Positions 49,557 through 60,638 of a stretch of DNA of 64,000 nt are shown in pieces; positions within the stretch are counted from its first letter, which is position 1, and each line of letters starts with the position of its first letter. The position numbers and the translations under genes are program-made. The notes under the pieces were generated by a model, which saw nothing but the letters and a program-made list of their open reading frames with translations, was not told where the DNA came from and made no database searches. Origin of the DNA: Entonaema liquescens (lineage: Eukaryota > Ascomycota > Sordariomycetes > Xylariales > Xylariaceae); the NCBI GenBank assembly GCA_902805475.1, contig CADCSX010000005.1:2491501-2555500 (forward strand). The letters run 5' to 3'.

Positions 49557-50141
49557 ATGCGTCACTCAACTATAGCTGCTTCACTCATTGCCTGTTTCGC
49601 GTTCTTACAATGCATCCTGGCACCCGTCGCCCTGGTGGCAATTGGTGTTGAAGCCGCGACGGCAGAAGCCATAACCTCCGGGATTACCGCGGGCACAATC
49701 GGCGCCGCGACTACAGTCGGTCTCACATGTGGCACGGGGAAATGCCGAAGGCGTAGCCGCGCTGCGTTTATGCACGCTACGAAGATAGCCCAAGAGATCG
49801 CAGAGCAACTAAACCTTCCCGACGGAGAGGTAGAAGGAATCCCGCCACCACCTACAGCTCCCGAGGGAGTGCCGCAGTTTAACGTCGACAATTGTTATTA
49901 TGACGCTTTGAACGCAACTGTAACAATGAACGGTCCTATCGGAGACAACCATATCAGGGTCGAAGGTCTTCCTCCAAGCTGCATGGTCCTGAGTACGATT
50001 CTTGGCGGCAAGGCCGACGGTGGTCCTACTCCTGTCCCTTGCGGCAACGCTTGCGTCGAATATACGGGGATGTCGGTGGATGAATACGAGAATATCCGTT
50101 ATATCCTCAATACACAAGTTTTAAAAACTGGTGGAAGTTGA
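49557..50141 (+). CDS. small secreted cysteine-containing protein, effector-like
   Basis: Single exon, 194 residues. The N-terminus is a classical signal peptide (MRHSTIAASLIACFAFLQC, continuing hydrophobic to about residue 30). The next part is Ala/Gly/Thr-rich, then a basic patch with KCRRRSR at about residues 62-68 that could be a processing site. The C-terminal half, from a Pro-rich linker (PPPPTAPEGVPQFN), carries four cysteines and motifs VTMNGPIGDNHIRVEG, LPPSCMVL and PCGNACVEYTG; with two more in TCGTGKC the mature protein has six. I recall similar GVPQYN ... GPVGNNGVR ... PPACM proteins recurring in plant-associated ascomycetes, without known function. Secretion is well supported; an effector role is inference. 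It lies in the gene-poor block. Confidence 0.75.
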   Translation: MRHSTIAASLIACFAFLQCILAPVALVAIGVEAATAEAITSGITAGTIGAATTVGLTCGTGKCRRRSRAAFMHATKIAQEIAEQLNLPDGEVEGIPPPPTAPEGVPQFNVDNCYYDALNATVTMNGPIGDNHIRVEGLPPSCMVLSTILGGKADGGPTPVPCGNACVEYTGMSVDEYENIRYILNTQVLKTGGS

Positions 50142-50762
50142 ATTTGCATCGGGTTGTGGTTTCAGGAATGATACCCATGTTTTTGGTTGGATATTTTGGA
50201 ATACGGTCTCAAATGGTGGTCCGATGGGACTTGGGAGAAGCTAGGGTTATGTGTTTGTGTATTTGAAGGTTTGGCTGCTTTTACTTCACGATTGTTGACG
50301 AACAGTTACTGTCATTACCTGTTGAACTATGTACCTACGGCATTGTCTGTTAGGAAATGTCACTTCGAGTGGCATATCAGATACCCATTAGCTACGCTAT
50401 ATCGAAACAACTTTACGTCCACGAGATTGACACAAATTTCTTTGACATTGTTCATGGCTTATGAGAGACGGCATAAAGAAATATTATTCCGATACTATAG
50501 AAACAACATTTACGTCCTGACTCAACACGTAAGAGAAGGGAATAAAGACAGGGGTTCTGTTGATAAATATGATATAACACCAATGACATTGTACATCCTC
50601 TCGAAATAGTTATAAACTAGTGTTCACTGACGTTCTCTCGATCCTACATATCTACAGTTTAGCAAACCATTTCGTGGACAGCCATAGGTATTCATATTTC
50701 ACTTCTTTATATTTATTACATTAACTACCTACCTACGTACAAATCCCAAGTTACCCGAAATC
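50142..50762. other. intergenic spacer
   Basis: 620 bp between two same-strand single-exon genes. A frame at 50187-50609 starts at TTG and is not supported. Confidence 0.55.
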
Positions 50763-51848
50763 ATGTCTAACTTATATAACATTATTGAAGCGAGCAAAGC
50801 TTTTCAGCTCTCGGACCAAAGGGTCTACTCTATTCAAAGTAATAGAGATCGATCGGCACGTGGCGACGGTTTCGATTTTGGCAGGGTCGACAACATAAGC
50901 CGAGCTTTCGCCCTTGAATCCCTCCAGCATTGTCGCAAATCCATCGTAGAACGAGAGGCTATCTATAGGTCGTTGTCTGATGCTCTCTTGACTTATAGCA
51001 ACGAGTTCAAAGAGGCCATTTCGCTCTGTGTCGGTAGACCAGGTGGTGTGTTTTCGGGACATCTTCAATTCGAGCTACCCAATAATGTCGAAGCGGTTCG
51101 TCGAGTAGTCGCCAAGATTGTTAATCCTGATGGTACGTTCAACGGCTATAAGCCCATCTTCAACAGGATGAGAGACTCTGTCTACTCTTTTTGGGTTATG
51201 CCGGTGGATGGTATTTGGGTCCTACTCGTCATGCACCTCGTGAATTACAGAGTAGATGATCCTAGCGGTGCCTTTAACGTATATAGGGAAAAAGGGCAGA
51301 GAATCACCGCGAGGTTGGCAAGGCTCTATGATGTCGTCTCCGACGGTAGGTCCCAGAGGCGCCAAAGAATATTGGAGAGGCTCCCTACCATACTCAATGA
51401 GGGCGACATCGATTTCGAAGATCGCGCGGGGCATTGGCCGTCATTTATGTCGCAGGAAGAAATACCAATCCTGCACAGCAATTACCATGAATCCGGCTTG
51501 CTCATTCACATGCTTGTTGAGCACTTGTTTGAAAGGCTCGAGGGTATTATTATAGAGAGAAAGAACCCTGCCCGTGGCGTGATCCAGAGAAGGCTTCATA
51601 ACCGCTATGAGAGGCGTTTATGGGCACCTATCTATTTGCCTGCGAACCGAGGCGCATTGTATAGGGCCCGCGGCCGCATGATTGGGAACCTCATGACTGC
51701 AATGAGCGCTACCAACCAATGGCAAGTAACAGCGGCTTTTGAAGTGCCAAATTATTACGCTACTACGGAACAACGTGTATCGGCGTTTTTCAATAGGCTT
51801 ACCATGGCAGAAGATGTGCAGGGTGATGGGAATGAAAGTTTTATATAA
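50763..51848 (+). CDS. unrecognised protein, perhaps a degenerate Ulp1-like fold
   Basis: Single exon, 361 residues, ATG 50763. No signal peptide or membrane segment. I cannot name it. The middle, FWVMPVDGIWVLLVMHLVN, then VDD and a long helix rich in Arg (ARLARLYDVVSDG), then HESGLLIHMLVEHL, has the order of elements of a C48 (Ulp1/SENP-like) peptidase: a tryptophan-bearing strand, a histidine strand, an Asp, and a helix that in active enzymes begins with the catalytic Cys (typically DCG). Here that position reads ESGL, so no cysteine nucleophile is present. The C-terminal part is Arg/Tyr-rich with QWQVTAAFEVPN near the end. The C48 link is a weak structural guess. The absence of introns and its placement in the gene-poor block suggest a lineage-specific gene. 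Confidence 0.6.
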   Translation: MSNLYNIIEASKAFQLSDQRVYSIQSNRDRSARGDGFDFGRVDNISRAFALESLQHCRKSIVEREAIYRSLSDALLTYSNEFKEAISLCVGRPGGVFSGHLQFELPNNVEAVRRVVAKIVNPDGTFNGYKPIFNRMRDSVYSFWVMPVDGIWVLLVMHLVNYRVDDPSGAFNVYREKGQRITARLARLYDVVSDGRSQRRQRILERLPTILNEGDIDFEDRAGHWPSFMSQEEIPILHSNYHESGLLIHMLVEHLFERLEGIIIERKNPARGVIQRRLHNRYERRLWAPIYLPANRGALYRARGRMIGNLMTAMSATNQWQVTAAFEVPNYYATTEQRVSAFFNRLTMAEDVQGDGNESFI

Positions 51849-53375
51849 CTCTCGCCCGGAATGAAAAGTCTGAAAGTGTCTTGGTTATACATATATATAC
51901 CAAAGTGTATAGTAAATGGCTTAATTACTCAAGTGAGTCGACTGGTATATAGCTTAGGCTTGGGATGGGAGTCTAGCGTTGCCTTGAATATATATCTATT
52001 TTTTATCTGGAATCTATTTGATGTCCTTTCTTTCATATACAAAGTTTCGGAATAATTGCGATTTGAGTATTTGTTTCAAGGAAGTGATATCTTGTCTTTT
52101 TTAGCTTAAATGGCCACATAGTCAAACACTATCATTGTATGTTATACTGTTCTTGATTCCCTTAGGTACCTACCTATTTAAGAACTAGACAGCTTAATAA
52201 AACCTTCAGTAGAGTAGCAATAATTATCTAGTAAAAGCATTTGTTACTTGTTTAGGCCCTTTCCCTCCCTTTCTGAAGGGCTGAGTAAATAACTACCTGT
52301 AACACTAAGTGCGATAGACAACAATGCACTTTGACGTCTCTCATAATCCCAATAGCTATTATGGGATTAGTCCTTCATGGAAAGAGCTTGAATAAAATTG
52401 ATACAAGTGAGACATCAAGACTCAAGACTCAAGACATGCTCTTTGAAGGAATGACGTAATGTTTTTAACCAATTGGCGCTTCGGGAATTGATCCCGCAAA
52501 CCTGTAAGTAGTAAGACGGGGGAGCTTTTAGGATGAGATCAAAAAAATAGCCGACCTCATGGTTGGATGCGACAAACTTGTCTTACGTTTCTCCTATTCG
52601 GTAGACACTCTTCTTGTTCGACCTTCACGGCATTTAAGATTTAAGTCACGATAAATAGTCAGGTCAGGGGGTCTTACTATGTATCAATACAGGTCGCGTT
52701 AGAAATGCTGATCATTGCCGTCATAGCTCAACTCTTGTTTTAATCTCCGGTCACTAGTCTTATCTCCCAATGCTGTTTGGTCTTTTCCCACATGCCGCAT
52801 ATGTAAGGTACCGGTCCATATGCAAGATAACGACGATGGACCTTTCCTTCTCCGATTGGCTGTAAGTCAAATCATGATGGACAAGGGAGAAGGACGGCTG
52901 TAGTGGTTGCTAGTTGCAGCTTATGTGTCAGTCAAACAAAAGATGTGGAAAGTTCATGATGAAAATGCAGCATAAATCTTAATTTTAACAGCAAACCCAT
53001 AGGAATGCATGGACTCGTATGTCATATGTCAAATGCAAATTAATAACAGATATGAATTACGCAGGGTTCTTCCCTTGAAACTCTTAATAGCTCTGACCGG
53101 TAAAATATCCCCTGACTTAAACAACGACTCGTGAGCTACATACGCTACATACGCTACATATTCCGATACTACATACTACTATCCATATCCATACAGGGGT
53201 GTCTCACACATATTTATTAGAATGCCGGTTCCTGAAGGCGCCTGCATGTTTCAATTCGCTTCTTCTCAACTCCCGATCTTCTTGTGAGGAGATTTGTGAG
53301 GAGATAGCTTGGTTATTCCGTCGTTGCCCTTTACTGCTACATCATCTAGGCCCTCGACCTGTGACGCGGTTCGCA
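51849..53375. other. gene-free spacer
   Basis: 1.5 kb, AT-rich, no frame of interest. The last 200 bp form the promoter and leader of the sedolisin gene. One short tandem repeat is listed separately. Confidence 0.6.
53135..53160 (+). repeat. 9-bp tandem repeat GCTACATAC
   Basis: Three copies (the last lacking its final base), about 220 bp before the sedolisin start. Confidence 0.9.
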
Positions 53376-55482
53376 ATGAAGGCTTTCTCGCTCATTTGCG
53401 CTACCATTGCGCTTCTCCAGGCCGCTGTCGAAGGTAAAGATGTCGTCGTCGAATCCCTACCCAAGGTGCCGATGGGCTGGAGGAAGGTTAAGAACGCGGA
53501 TCCGAACAAAGTCATCAAGTTGCGAATTGCCCTCGAGCAACCCAACTTGGGCCAGTTCGAGAAGACCCTCTACGACATCTCTACGCCTCAACATCCCTTG
53601 TACGGGCGACATCTATCGCGCGATCAAGTGAAGGAGATGATGAAGCCGAAGGATGAGTCGACTGCCGCCGTATTGGAGTGGCTCCAAAAATCTGGAATCC
53701 CCGCATCAGGTATCCAGAATGACGGAGAATGGATCAATTTCCAGACCACGGTATTCAATGCTTCAAGCTTGCTGAACACTGCTTTTCAAGTGTATAATCA
53801 TGTCGGAACAGACGTGCAGCGAATCCGAACTCTGCAGTACGCATCCGCCTTGTTTAACGGGATGAATACGAGATTTGCTAACCCGAAAACAGCTACTCCG
53901 TTCCCGACGAGGTCCGGCCCCATATCACTATGATTCAGCCGACGACTAGATTCGGCCAGATGAAACCCCACGCCGTGGAGGTGTACGAGGTCATCGAGCA
54001 GAAAGAAGCTGCCGCTTCCTTCCAGGCCGCCGCTGTGATCCCTACCCAGGACCTCGACGCGGCCTTTTGCAATACTACCGTAACCCCTGAATGCTTGAGG
54101 GCCCTTTACAACGTCGGTGACACAGCTGCGGATCCTAGCGTCGCCACTATCTTTGGTGTCAGCGGCTTCCTGGAAGAGTATGCAAAGCACGACGCCCTGG
54201 ACAAGTTCCTCGAGCAGTTCGCTCCCTATGCGCTCGCCCAGAACTTCACTACGCTCTCGGTTAATGGCGGTCTGGACAACCAGACCGACTCGGTCGATGA
54301 CGATGTCGAGGCCAACCTGGATATGCAGTATGCGGCATCGCTAGGATTCAACACGGAAATCCGGTACTACTCTAATGGCGGCCGTGGACCTTTGATTCCT
54401 GATCTTGAGTAAGCAGTCGAATTTTGAAGCCTTGTGTATTCATAGTATGCTAATGCAACCTAGCCAACCGGATCCGAACACTGTAAGCAGATATTAATCA
54501 CTGGCCACGGAGAGTTCCTCTAATTGACATCGTGCATAGGGATCCAATGAGCCGTACCTCGAATACCTGACGTATCTCTTGGACCTCCCAGACGAGGAGC
54601 TCCCGCACACACTAACCACCTCCTACGGTGAAGACGAGCAGTCGGTTCCCAAGACATACGTCGAGAAAGTGTGCACCATGTTCGGCCAGCTAGGAGCCCG
54701 CGGCGTATCCGTGCTCTTCAGCTCCGGAGAGTAAGTGTCTTATATATATATATATATAATCTCACCGACAGACTTCTATCATATCAGAACGTAACAAGCA
54801 AGCTAACCATTCGTTTCTCACTAGCACCGGCCCGGGCAGCGCCTGCCAGACCAACGACGGCAAGAACACCACGCGCCTGCTGCCCATCTTCCCCGCGGCT
54901 TGCCCGTACGTGACAGCTGTCGGCGGCACCGTAGGCGTCGAGCCCGAGCGCGCCGTGTCATTCTCCTCAGGCGGGTTTTCCGACATTTTCCCGCGGCCAG
55001 CATACCAGAAGGCCGCCGTAGACGGCTACCTGGGCACCATCGGCGCGACGTTCGCGGGGCTGTACAACCCGTCCGGGCGCGGGTTCCCGGACGTCGCGGC
55101 GCAGGGGCGCAACTTCAACGTGGTCTCGCAGGGGCAGCTCATCAAGGTAGGCGGGACGTCTGCGTCCGCGCCCACGTTCGCCGCGCTCGTCAGCCTGCTC
55201 AACAACGCGCGCGTCAAGGGCGGCCAGAAGCCCCTGGGCTTCCTGAACCCGTGGCTGTACAGCGACGCCGTGGACGGCGGGCTGACGGATATCGTCGACG
55301 GCGGGAGCACCGGGTGCACGGGCAGGGACATGTATAGCGGCTTGCCGGCGCCGTATGTCCCTGGCGCCGGGTGGAATGCTACGAAGGGGTGGGATCCCGT
55401 GACGGGCCTTGGAACGCCGTTGTTCGATGTGTTGCTTGAGAAGGTCGCGCCGGGTGTCGAGATGCCGAAGATTAGCTCGTGA
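53376..55482 (+). CDS. secreted sedolisin (S53) tripeptidyl-peptidase
   Basis: Acid-active secreted serine-carboxyl protease that releases tripeptides from N-termini (SedB-D type). Five exons: 53376-53836, 53893-54408, 54464-54482 (19 nt), 54540-54730 and 54825-55482; all junctions keep frame and give 614 residues. A signal peptide (MKAFSLICATIALLQAAVEG) precedes a pro-S53 activation domain (about 30-175), joined through the first intron to YSVPDEVRPHITMIQP. The catalytic set is visible: E293 and D297 in VEANLDMQYA, D396 in FSSGDTG, and S508 in GGTSASAP. The Ca-binding end is present (DIVDGGS ... GWDPVTGLGTP). Exon 5 is much more GC-rich than exon 1, and intron 4 contains a TA microsatellite (about 54741-54762). 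The start is the only ATG giving a signal peptide; an upstream GTG in frame is ignored. Confidence 0.94.
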
Positions 55483-56458
55483 AGATGAAGGGAAGTCTTG
55501 TTGCTTGGTGCTTGCTCTCGAAGGATTCCTAAAATAGGCTTTGGCTATCCATCTGGATTCCCCAGGTATCCAAGAATAAACTTTTCTATAGAATTATTAT
55601 GTATGCTTAGCCCGTCAATATATCTACCCGGTAACTCTTATCACACATTGCCAGAATGAGGGTTTGTTGTAGTTGGTGATGGTATGTGCTCTTTTGATGG
55701 GTTGTAAATATCAAAAGCTACAACCCTAGTCTCATTCTCAAAAGAGATGGAGGCTAACATGGTTTTATGTTCTCATTTGGACGCAAGGTCTTTAATTAGA
55801 AAGATGATAGAATTTCCGAAAAGAATGTTCTTATCTTACGGGATCCCGACTATACGTGAGGAATCATGGCCGTTTTCATTAGAATAATCTACCGAAGACG
55901 TAAGCTCGCCATGATTATGAGTTGCTTGCCATCATGAATCGGATGTCATATTTGCATATAGATACATGAAACCTAACCGCTCTTCTCGATCATCAACTTT
56001 CTTTTCATAACATGGAAAGATTCGAGTAATAGAGACCATGCGCAACGTAAGCATGAGGATACGGAGTTGTCTGAATATGAAAAAAAAAAAAAAAAGTAAT
56101 AATAAGCGTACGGGCATATTATGTACAACGCCAGCTCGTCTCAGCCTGGGCCCGACCCCGAGAAAAGATCCAATAGACAAGCCGCCCCCAGCAGTGGATA
56201 ATTTCGCATAAAACCCATGCGTACATGAAAATAAAAACGATGCATTAAGGATTCCACCCTGCCCATACTAACCGGGGACCGGAAGGTCTGCCGACGTTCT
56301 AGATAGTCGGATGGAAGGTCAAGAATTAATATAAAGTCTACCAAGATCTGTTATCTTTGTACGATCTGATAATTTTTTTTTCCCCGGTCATCTCGTCTAC
56401 CGAAGTCGAAAGGTCATCTCGTTATCGTTCATTCACCCCGAAGTACCCTAGTGGCACT
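55483..56458. other. 3' spacer between convergent genes
   Basis: Both flanking genes end here, so it is terminator and 3' UTR sequence. An A-run of about 16 lies at 56080-56096. No gene seen. Confidence 0.6.
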
Positions 56459-57556
56459 TTAACCATTGTTGTTATTATTGTTGTTGTTGTTGTTATTGCC
56501 GCCGAGCAGTCCGGCGTTGGCTGCTACACCTAGACCGACACCGAGGGCGATCGCGATGATGATAATTACGACGACGAGGCACCACCACTTTAACTTTCTG
56601 CGGTTTCGGGCGTGGACGATTCCCTTCTTTACGTGGGTATTGCCTTCGTCAATGTATTTGGTTGTGTTCTCAGCATTGTTAACTGCTTCGTTTACCGCAT
56701 GATCCTGTATTTCTACTAATAATGCAAGATCTTGGAACATGTTCGCCAGTTCGATGAGGGTCCGTTCAATGCGCTGAAGCTCATTGTGGCGCGCGCGTAC
56801 TGCGCCGAGAACTGACGACGCTTGACCGGCTCGGTTGGAACGGAGCTGTATTTCGCGTCAGCATTAACCATCTTGAGAATTACTAGGATCCTTCCGGGGC
56901 GAAGAGGCGCATGGGGAAAACATACCGCTGTCTGAAAGACACCTTCATTGCCCCAATCGGCATCAGCCGCATTACGAACCTCTTCCTCGCTAGCGTCGGG
57001 ATTGACAATGCGGTACTGTCGAGCAATCTGATCGCGGTATCGTTGGCTGTAAACGCTCTCTTCCTCTCGGTATCTAACCAACTCCCGCTCGAACTCGGCT
57101 TTGATGGTCTCAACCTGCCGTGTCTTCATGTTGCGGGTAGTACTCTCAGGCGGAGATTTGCCTGCATCGCTCGCTAAGAATTTTAATTGATCCCGGATAC
57201 CAATGTTCAAGGTCTGTGTATCAGCGACAATACGTTCGAGTTGTTGCGATGCAGCACTACCGTCGCCTTCAGCCAGCGCGCGCTGATGCAGCGACGCAAT
57301 TGTTTGAACATTGTTAGTAAGGGTACCGATTTCATTGCGAAGGAATTGAATCCGGTTGAGGAAGTCCTGCTGTGAGAGAGCGTCCGAGACTGGTTGTTGA
57401 TCTGGGTAGCTCTGTAATTCGTGCTCCTAATTATTTGTTAGATACTCGTTGATACACCGAACCAATTCTGCTAGCTATAGAACTGCCTTACCTGATAGCC
57501 TTGTTCGGCCAGGAGCCGTCCTGGTACGGGTTGTTTTGATATTGACCGTAAGACAT
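56459..57556 (-). CDS. SSO1: plasma-membrane syntaxin (Sso1/2 type t-SNARE)
   Basis: Qa-SNARE of exocytosis, acting at the plasma membrane with Sec9 and Snc. Exons 57556-57492, 57426-56926 and 56845-56459; introns 65 and 80 nt; about 317 residues. An Habc region (DFLNRIQFLRNEI ... VADTQTLNIGIRDQL) is followed by the SNARE helix, with the zero-layer glutamine in LALLVEIQDHAV, then a basic stretch HARNRRKLKWW, one membrane anchor (VVVIIIIAIALGVGLGV) and a luminal tail of about ten Asn. Exon 2 is clearly phase 0 (EHELQSYPDQQ), but exon 1 as written is 65 nt and ends in phase 2. One missing base would give an exon 1 end reading EQGYQ; alternatively an acceptor 12 bases further on (ACAGAG) restores frame without a change. 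The first explanation fits the other genes here. Confidence 0.9.
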
Positions 57557-59624
57557 ATTGACTTGCTAAGCTGTCGCCTTTATGACATCCAAAAAGGCCC
57601 CGGTATTTTAGGACCTCAGTGTAAGTGACGGGCGGCAGATAGTGGAATGGTCGGATGTGATAATATGGTGTGACGTGATGCGATGTGAAATGAGGAGCTG
57701 GAAATTGGGAGTTGGAGAGGGCAAAAAAAAAAGTGATGGATGAATGATTTGAGATTGAATCAATGTCAATTTACAGCTAGCTACCCTTCTTCCGCTGTAC
57801 ACAGGCAAGACAGGGCTGGGGGATGGCGGATGTTCCCTGCTGACCGTAGTGACGTCTAGGTAATTTTTTCCAAGGGTCTTTCCGCTCCAATCACCGTCTC
57901 CGAGTCGGATTTGTTAGTTGCCTATCGGCGGAGACGAGAGGGGGAGAGTACAATACAGTAATTCCTCAGTAATTCGGATGGAGAATAAAATAAAAATGAG
58001 TAAAATGAAAATAAGAGTCGCAAATAACAAATAACAAAGACACAAATAGGAGTTTGAAAGGAATCGACGAGGGAATCCGCCAAGTTTAAACTTGGATCTG
58101 TTCTTTTTCTATTCAAGTACTAATCTGCAAATCGGTTTTTTCAAGCCAATCATACCATCCGGTAAGTTGCAAATGGTACTATGTATGTGGTATGGACGCA
58201 CCGTAGTGCAGTTTGAGCTGTGATTGTGATGATCCAAGGCATGGGTGGCTTGGACAAAAATCTACGTTTGCCAAGCTGAGAATTTTGGCGGGAGCCTGGA
58301 GGATAGGTACCTACTTATCTAACCTTACCTTTAAACTTGCATGTACCTAAGTATACTTCAAGAACCCTTATTCTCACACGAATGTATAGGTATTTTTATT
58401 AGCTCTACAAACAAACCACTGCAGTAGCGAAGCAAACCGCGCGATGCTATGGCCTACCTTAGGTATCTCTCCCTTGGCAAATAGGTACATGATAGACCGG
58501 TGGCAACGGACCGCGGGCCATGGAGGTACCTTGAGTGCATCTTGTGTACATGTGCAACCCTAAAATAGCACAGCCCTGCTGCTCGGGCTGCTAGGTCACG
58601 TCAGCATCCAACCTCGAAAGGCTATGTATGAAGTCTTAATTTTCCCATTTCGTCATAGCTTGGCAAATGCTAATCGTAAATTGGTGGCCTAACGCGCATA
58701 TCTCGCAGCCTTAACCCGTTACGAAGCGGCCAAGCCGAAATTGTTGGTATATTCCTTAAACAGACTATAACTAGTTGAAGTGAAGTTTACTATTGGCTAA
58801 CTAAATGATCCTACGGTGTTCTATGCATAAGGCTTAGAATACATGTGCTTTGTCTTTTATTAAACAATAATAGGTAACAGCAATATTTTTATAAGACGGT
58901 CAGACAACCGTGCCTTGGAGTTGGAAGAGAAAAAGTTAAGAACTACTGCTTGGCAATGATAAGCCTTACATTATCATGTCTCCCGCTATGATATATATTG
59001 ATATAATTCCTTTCACTTGAATAAAATAGGGTTGAAGTATCTGCAGTAGACGCGAGTTTGCTCTTTGGCTACCCAACCCATATGCCGCAAAAACAGCTTT
59101 GTCTGAGAGTTGGTTTTCTATCTGTTCCCTTGGTCATAGCTATATACCCACGAGTCTAAATTAATCATGTCTCTCAGCTTCTTTTTAGCTATATGGATCG
59201 CACGAGACTGTTATAGACATGGTCCGTTTCCTCTGTAGCCTTCCAAGAATATCTGTGCTAGACCCCGTAGAAAGACATTAGTCTTCCTTATAAAAAGGCA
59301 TTTAACCAGCCCAGATTTGGACCAAGTGCGACGGAAGAATACTGCCAAGAAAGCAACGCTAGAATTATGTCGATCCTCTATCAGATGTATCAACCTTGCG
59401 TGCAAGAGTTGCTTATCTTCGGGTGTATATGTCTGCTTGGCGGCTGCTATCTCGATGAAACGCTGGAAGACGTTTATACGCTCGTATGGAGGTATGCCTG
59501 GATCCGGACAGAGACGCACGACTCTCCATGGCGCCATATCTTCCTGTGAGGTATGTACCCGAGGTACGAAGCCTTCGGGGCTGTAAAATCACAGATTGCG
59601 ATTTGAAAGTTGGTAGCCTTAGCC
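57557..59624. other. gene-free spacer
   Basis: Contains the syntaxin promoter (AT-rich from 57557, with an A-run near 57723-57732) and 1.5 kb with no supported gene. Frames near 59211-59586 overlap on both strands and lack features. Confidence 0.6.
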
Positions 59625-60638
59625 TCAAAGATAGTCCTTCTTGCGGCTGGTCCTTGTATATTGATTCAAGTGCCACTCAACATCGCCATCTTTGTTCTCC
59701 AGGGTACCACTTCGGATTTCGAACACCTTCATCGTCATTCGAGGCCCGACTTCAGACAATTCCACACTGTCGTACCCGGTTCTGACGAAAACGTGGTGCC
59801 GTACCTCTATTGCATCTTCAATATTCTTGAATGTGACGACTCGACTTCCGAGCTTGGATTTACTTGTTAGAGGCTCCCGCGGTGGGAATACATGCTTCAA
59901 GATTTTGACGACCCTTGCACCAAGACGAGAGGTGAAACCTACAGTCCCAGGTTAGTGATAGTTAACAAACGCAGGTGCGCACGAGGCATACCGTCAAATA
60001 TAAGGTGCGGGTATGATTCGCTGACGGTTCCTCGAATACTGTTGGGTATATCATGGCGCAACACGACATTGTGCAAAGAGAATGATATGGTTGGCCCGTG
60101 AGGGAAGTGGGATAATGTTAGCGCTGTGGGAACACCGCGATGCTCATGAAGAAGAACTAAGTCACTAAGGCCACTGGTCTGCGCCGATCGAACAAGGTCC
60201 GGTAGGATCAAGTTGCCACGATTAAGTCGTATGGCAGTCGGAAGAAGCAAGCGAATTTCTTTAGCAAATGCTGATAGGCGGGCAGAGGGATCTCTCGAAG
60301 TGGTAACAAGGACCCGAGGATCAACTATTCCAGAAAGTTGAGAGTACTCGTCGTCGAGATCTAACTCCTCATTCGTACTTCTGTCCGGCCTCGACTCATC
60401 AAACTGATAGTCTTTCCTCAGTTCCTTGTCGTTCGCAATGGATGGGTCTAGGGGTCTGCCGGTCGCTAAGGATGCTCTAAGTTTTGCTCTCTTCTCACTT
60501 ATCTCAGAATCGCGGAGTAAAAGAGCCCTTCTATAGAGGTAGTCGCGCCGTTGTCGAGCTTGTTTGCGCTGCAAATTGGGATCGTGTTAATAGGTTTTAT
60601 CAGGTAGTTATTTAATATTACGATGCACATACAATCAT
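59625..60638 (-). CDS. IMP4: U3 snoRNP protein Imp4
   Basis: Brix-domain component of the U3 snoRNP/Mpp10 complex in the nucleolus, needed for early 18S rRNA cleavages. Exon 1 is only 6 nt (60638-60633, Met-Ile); exon 2 is 60568-59992 and exon 3 is 59938-59625; introns 64 and 53 nt; product 298 residues. The start MI joins RKQARQRRDYLYRRAL, the family N-terminus, which has no ATG of its own. The Brix domain covers about residues 85-280 (RVLVTTSRDPSARLSAFAKE, LILPDLVRS, SHFPHGPTISFSL, FTSRLGARVVKILKHVFPP). The C-terminus RTSRKKDYL is typical. Divergent from UPF1, 800 bp apart. Confidence 0.94.
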
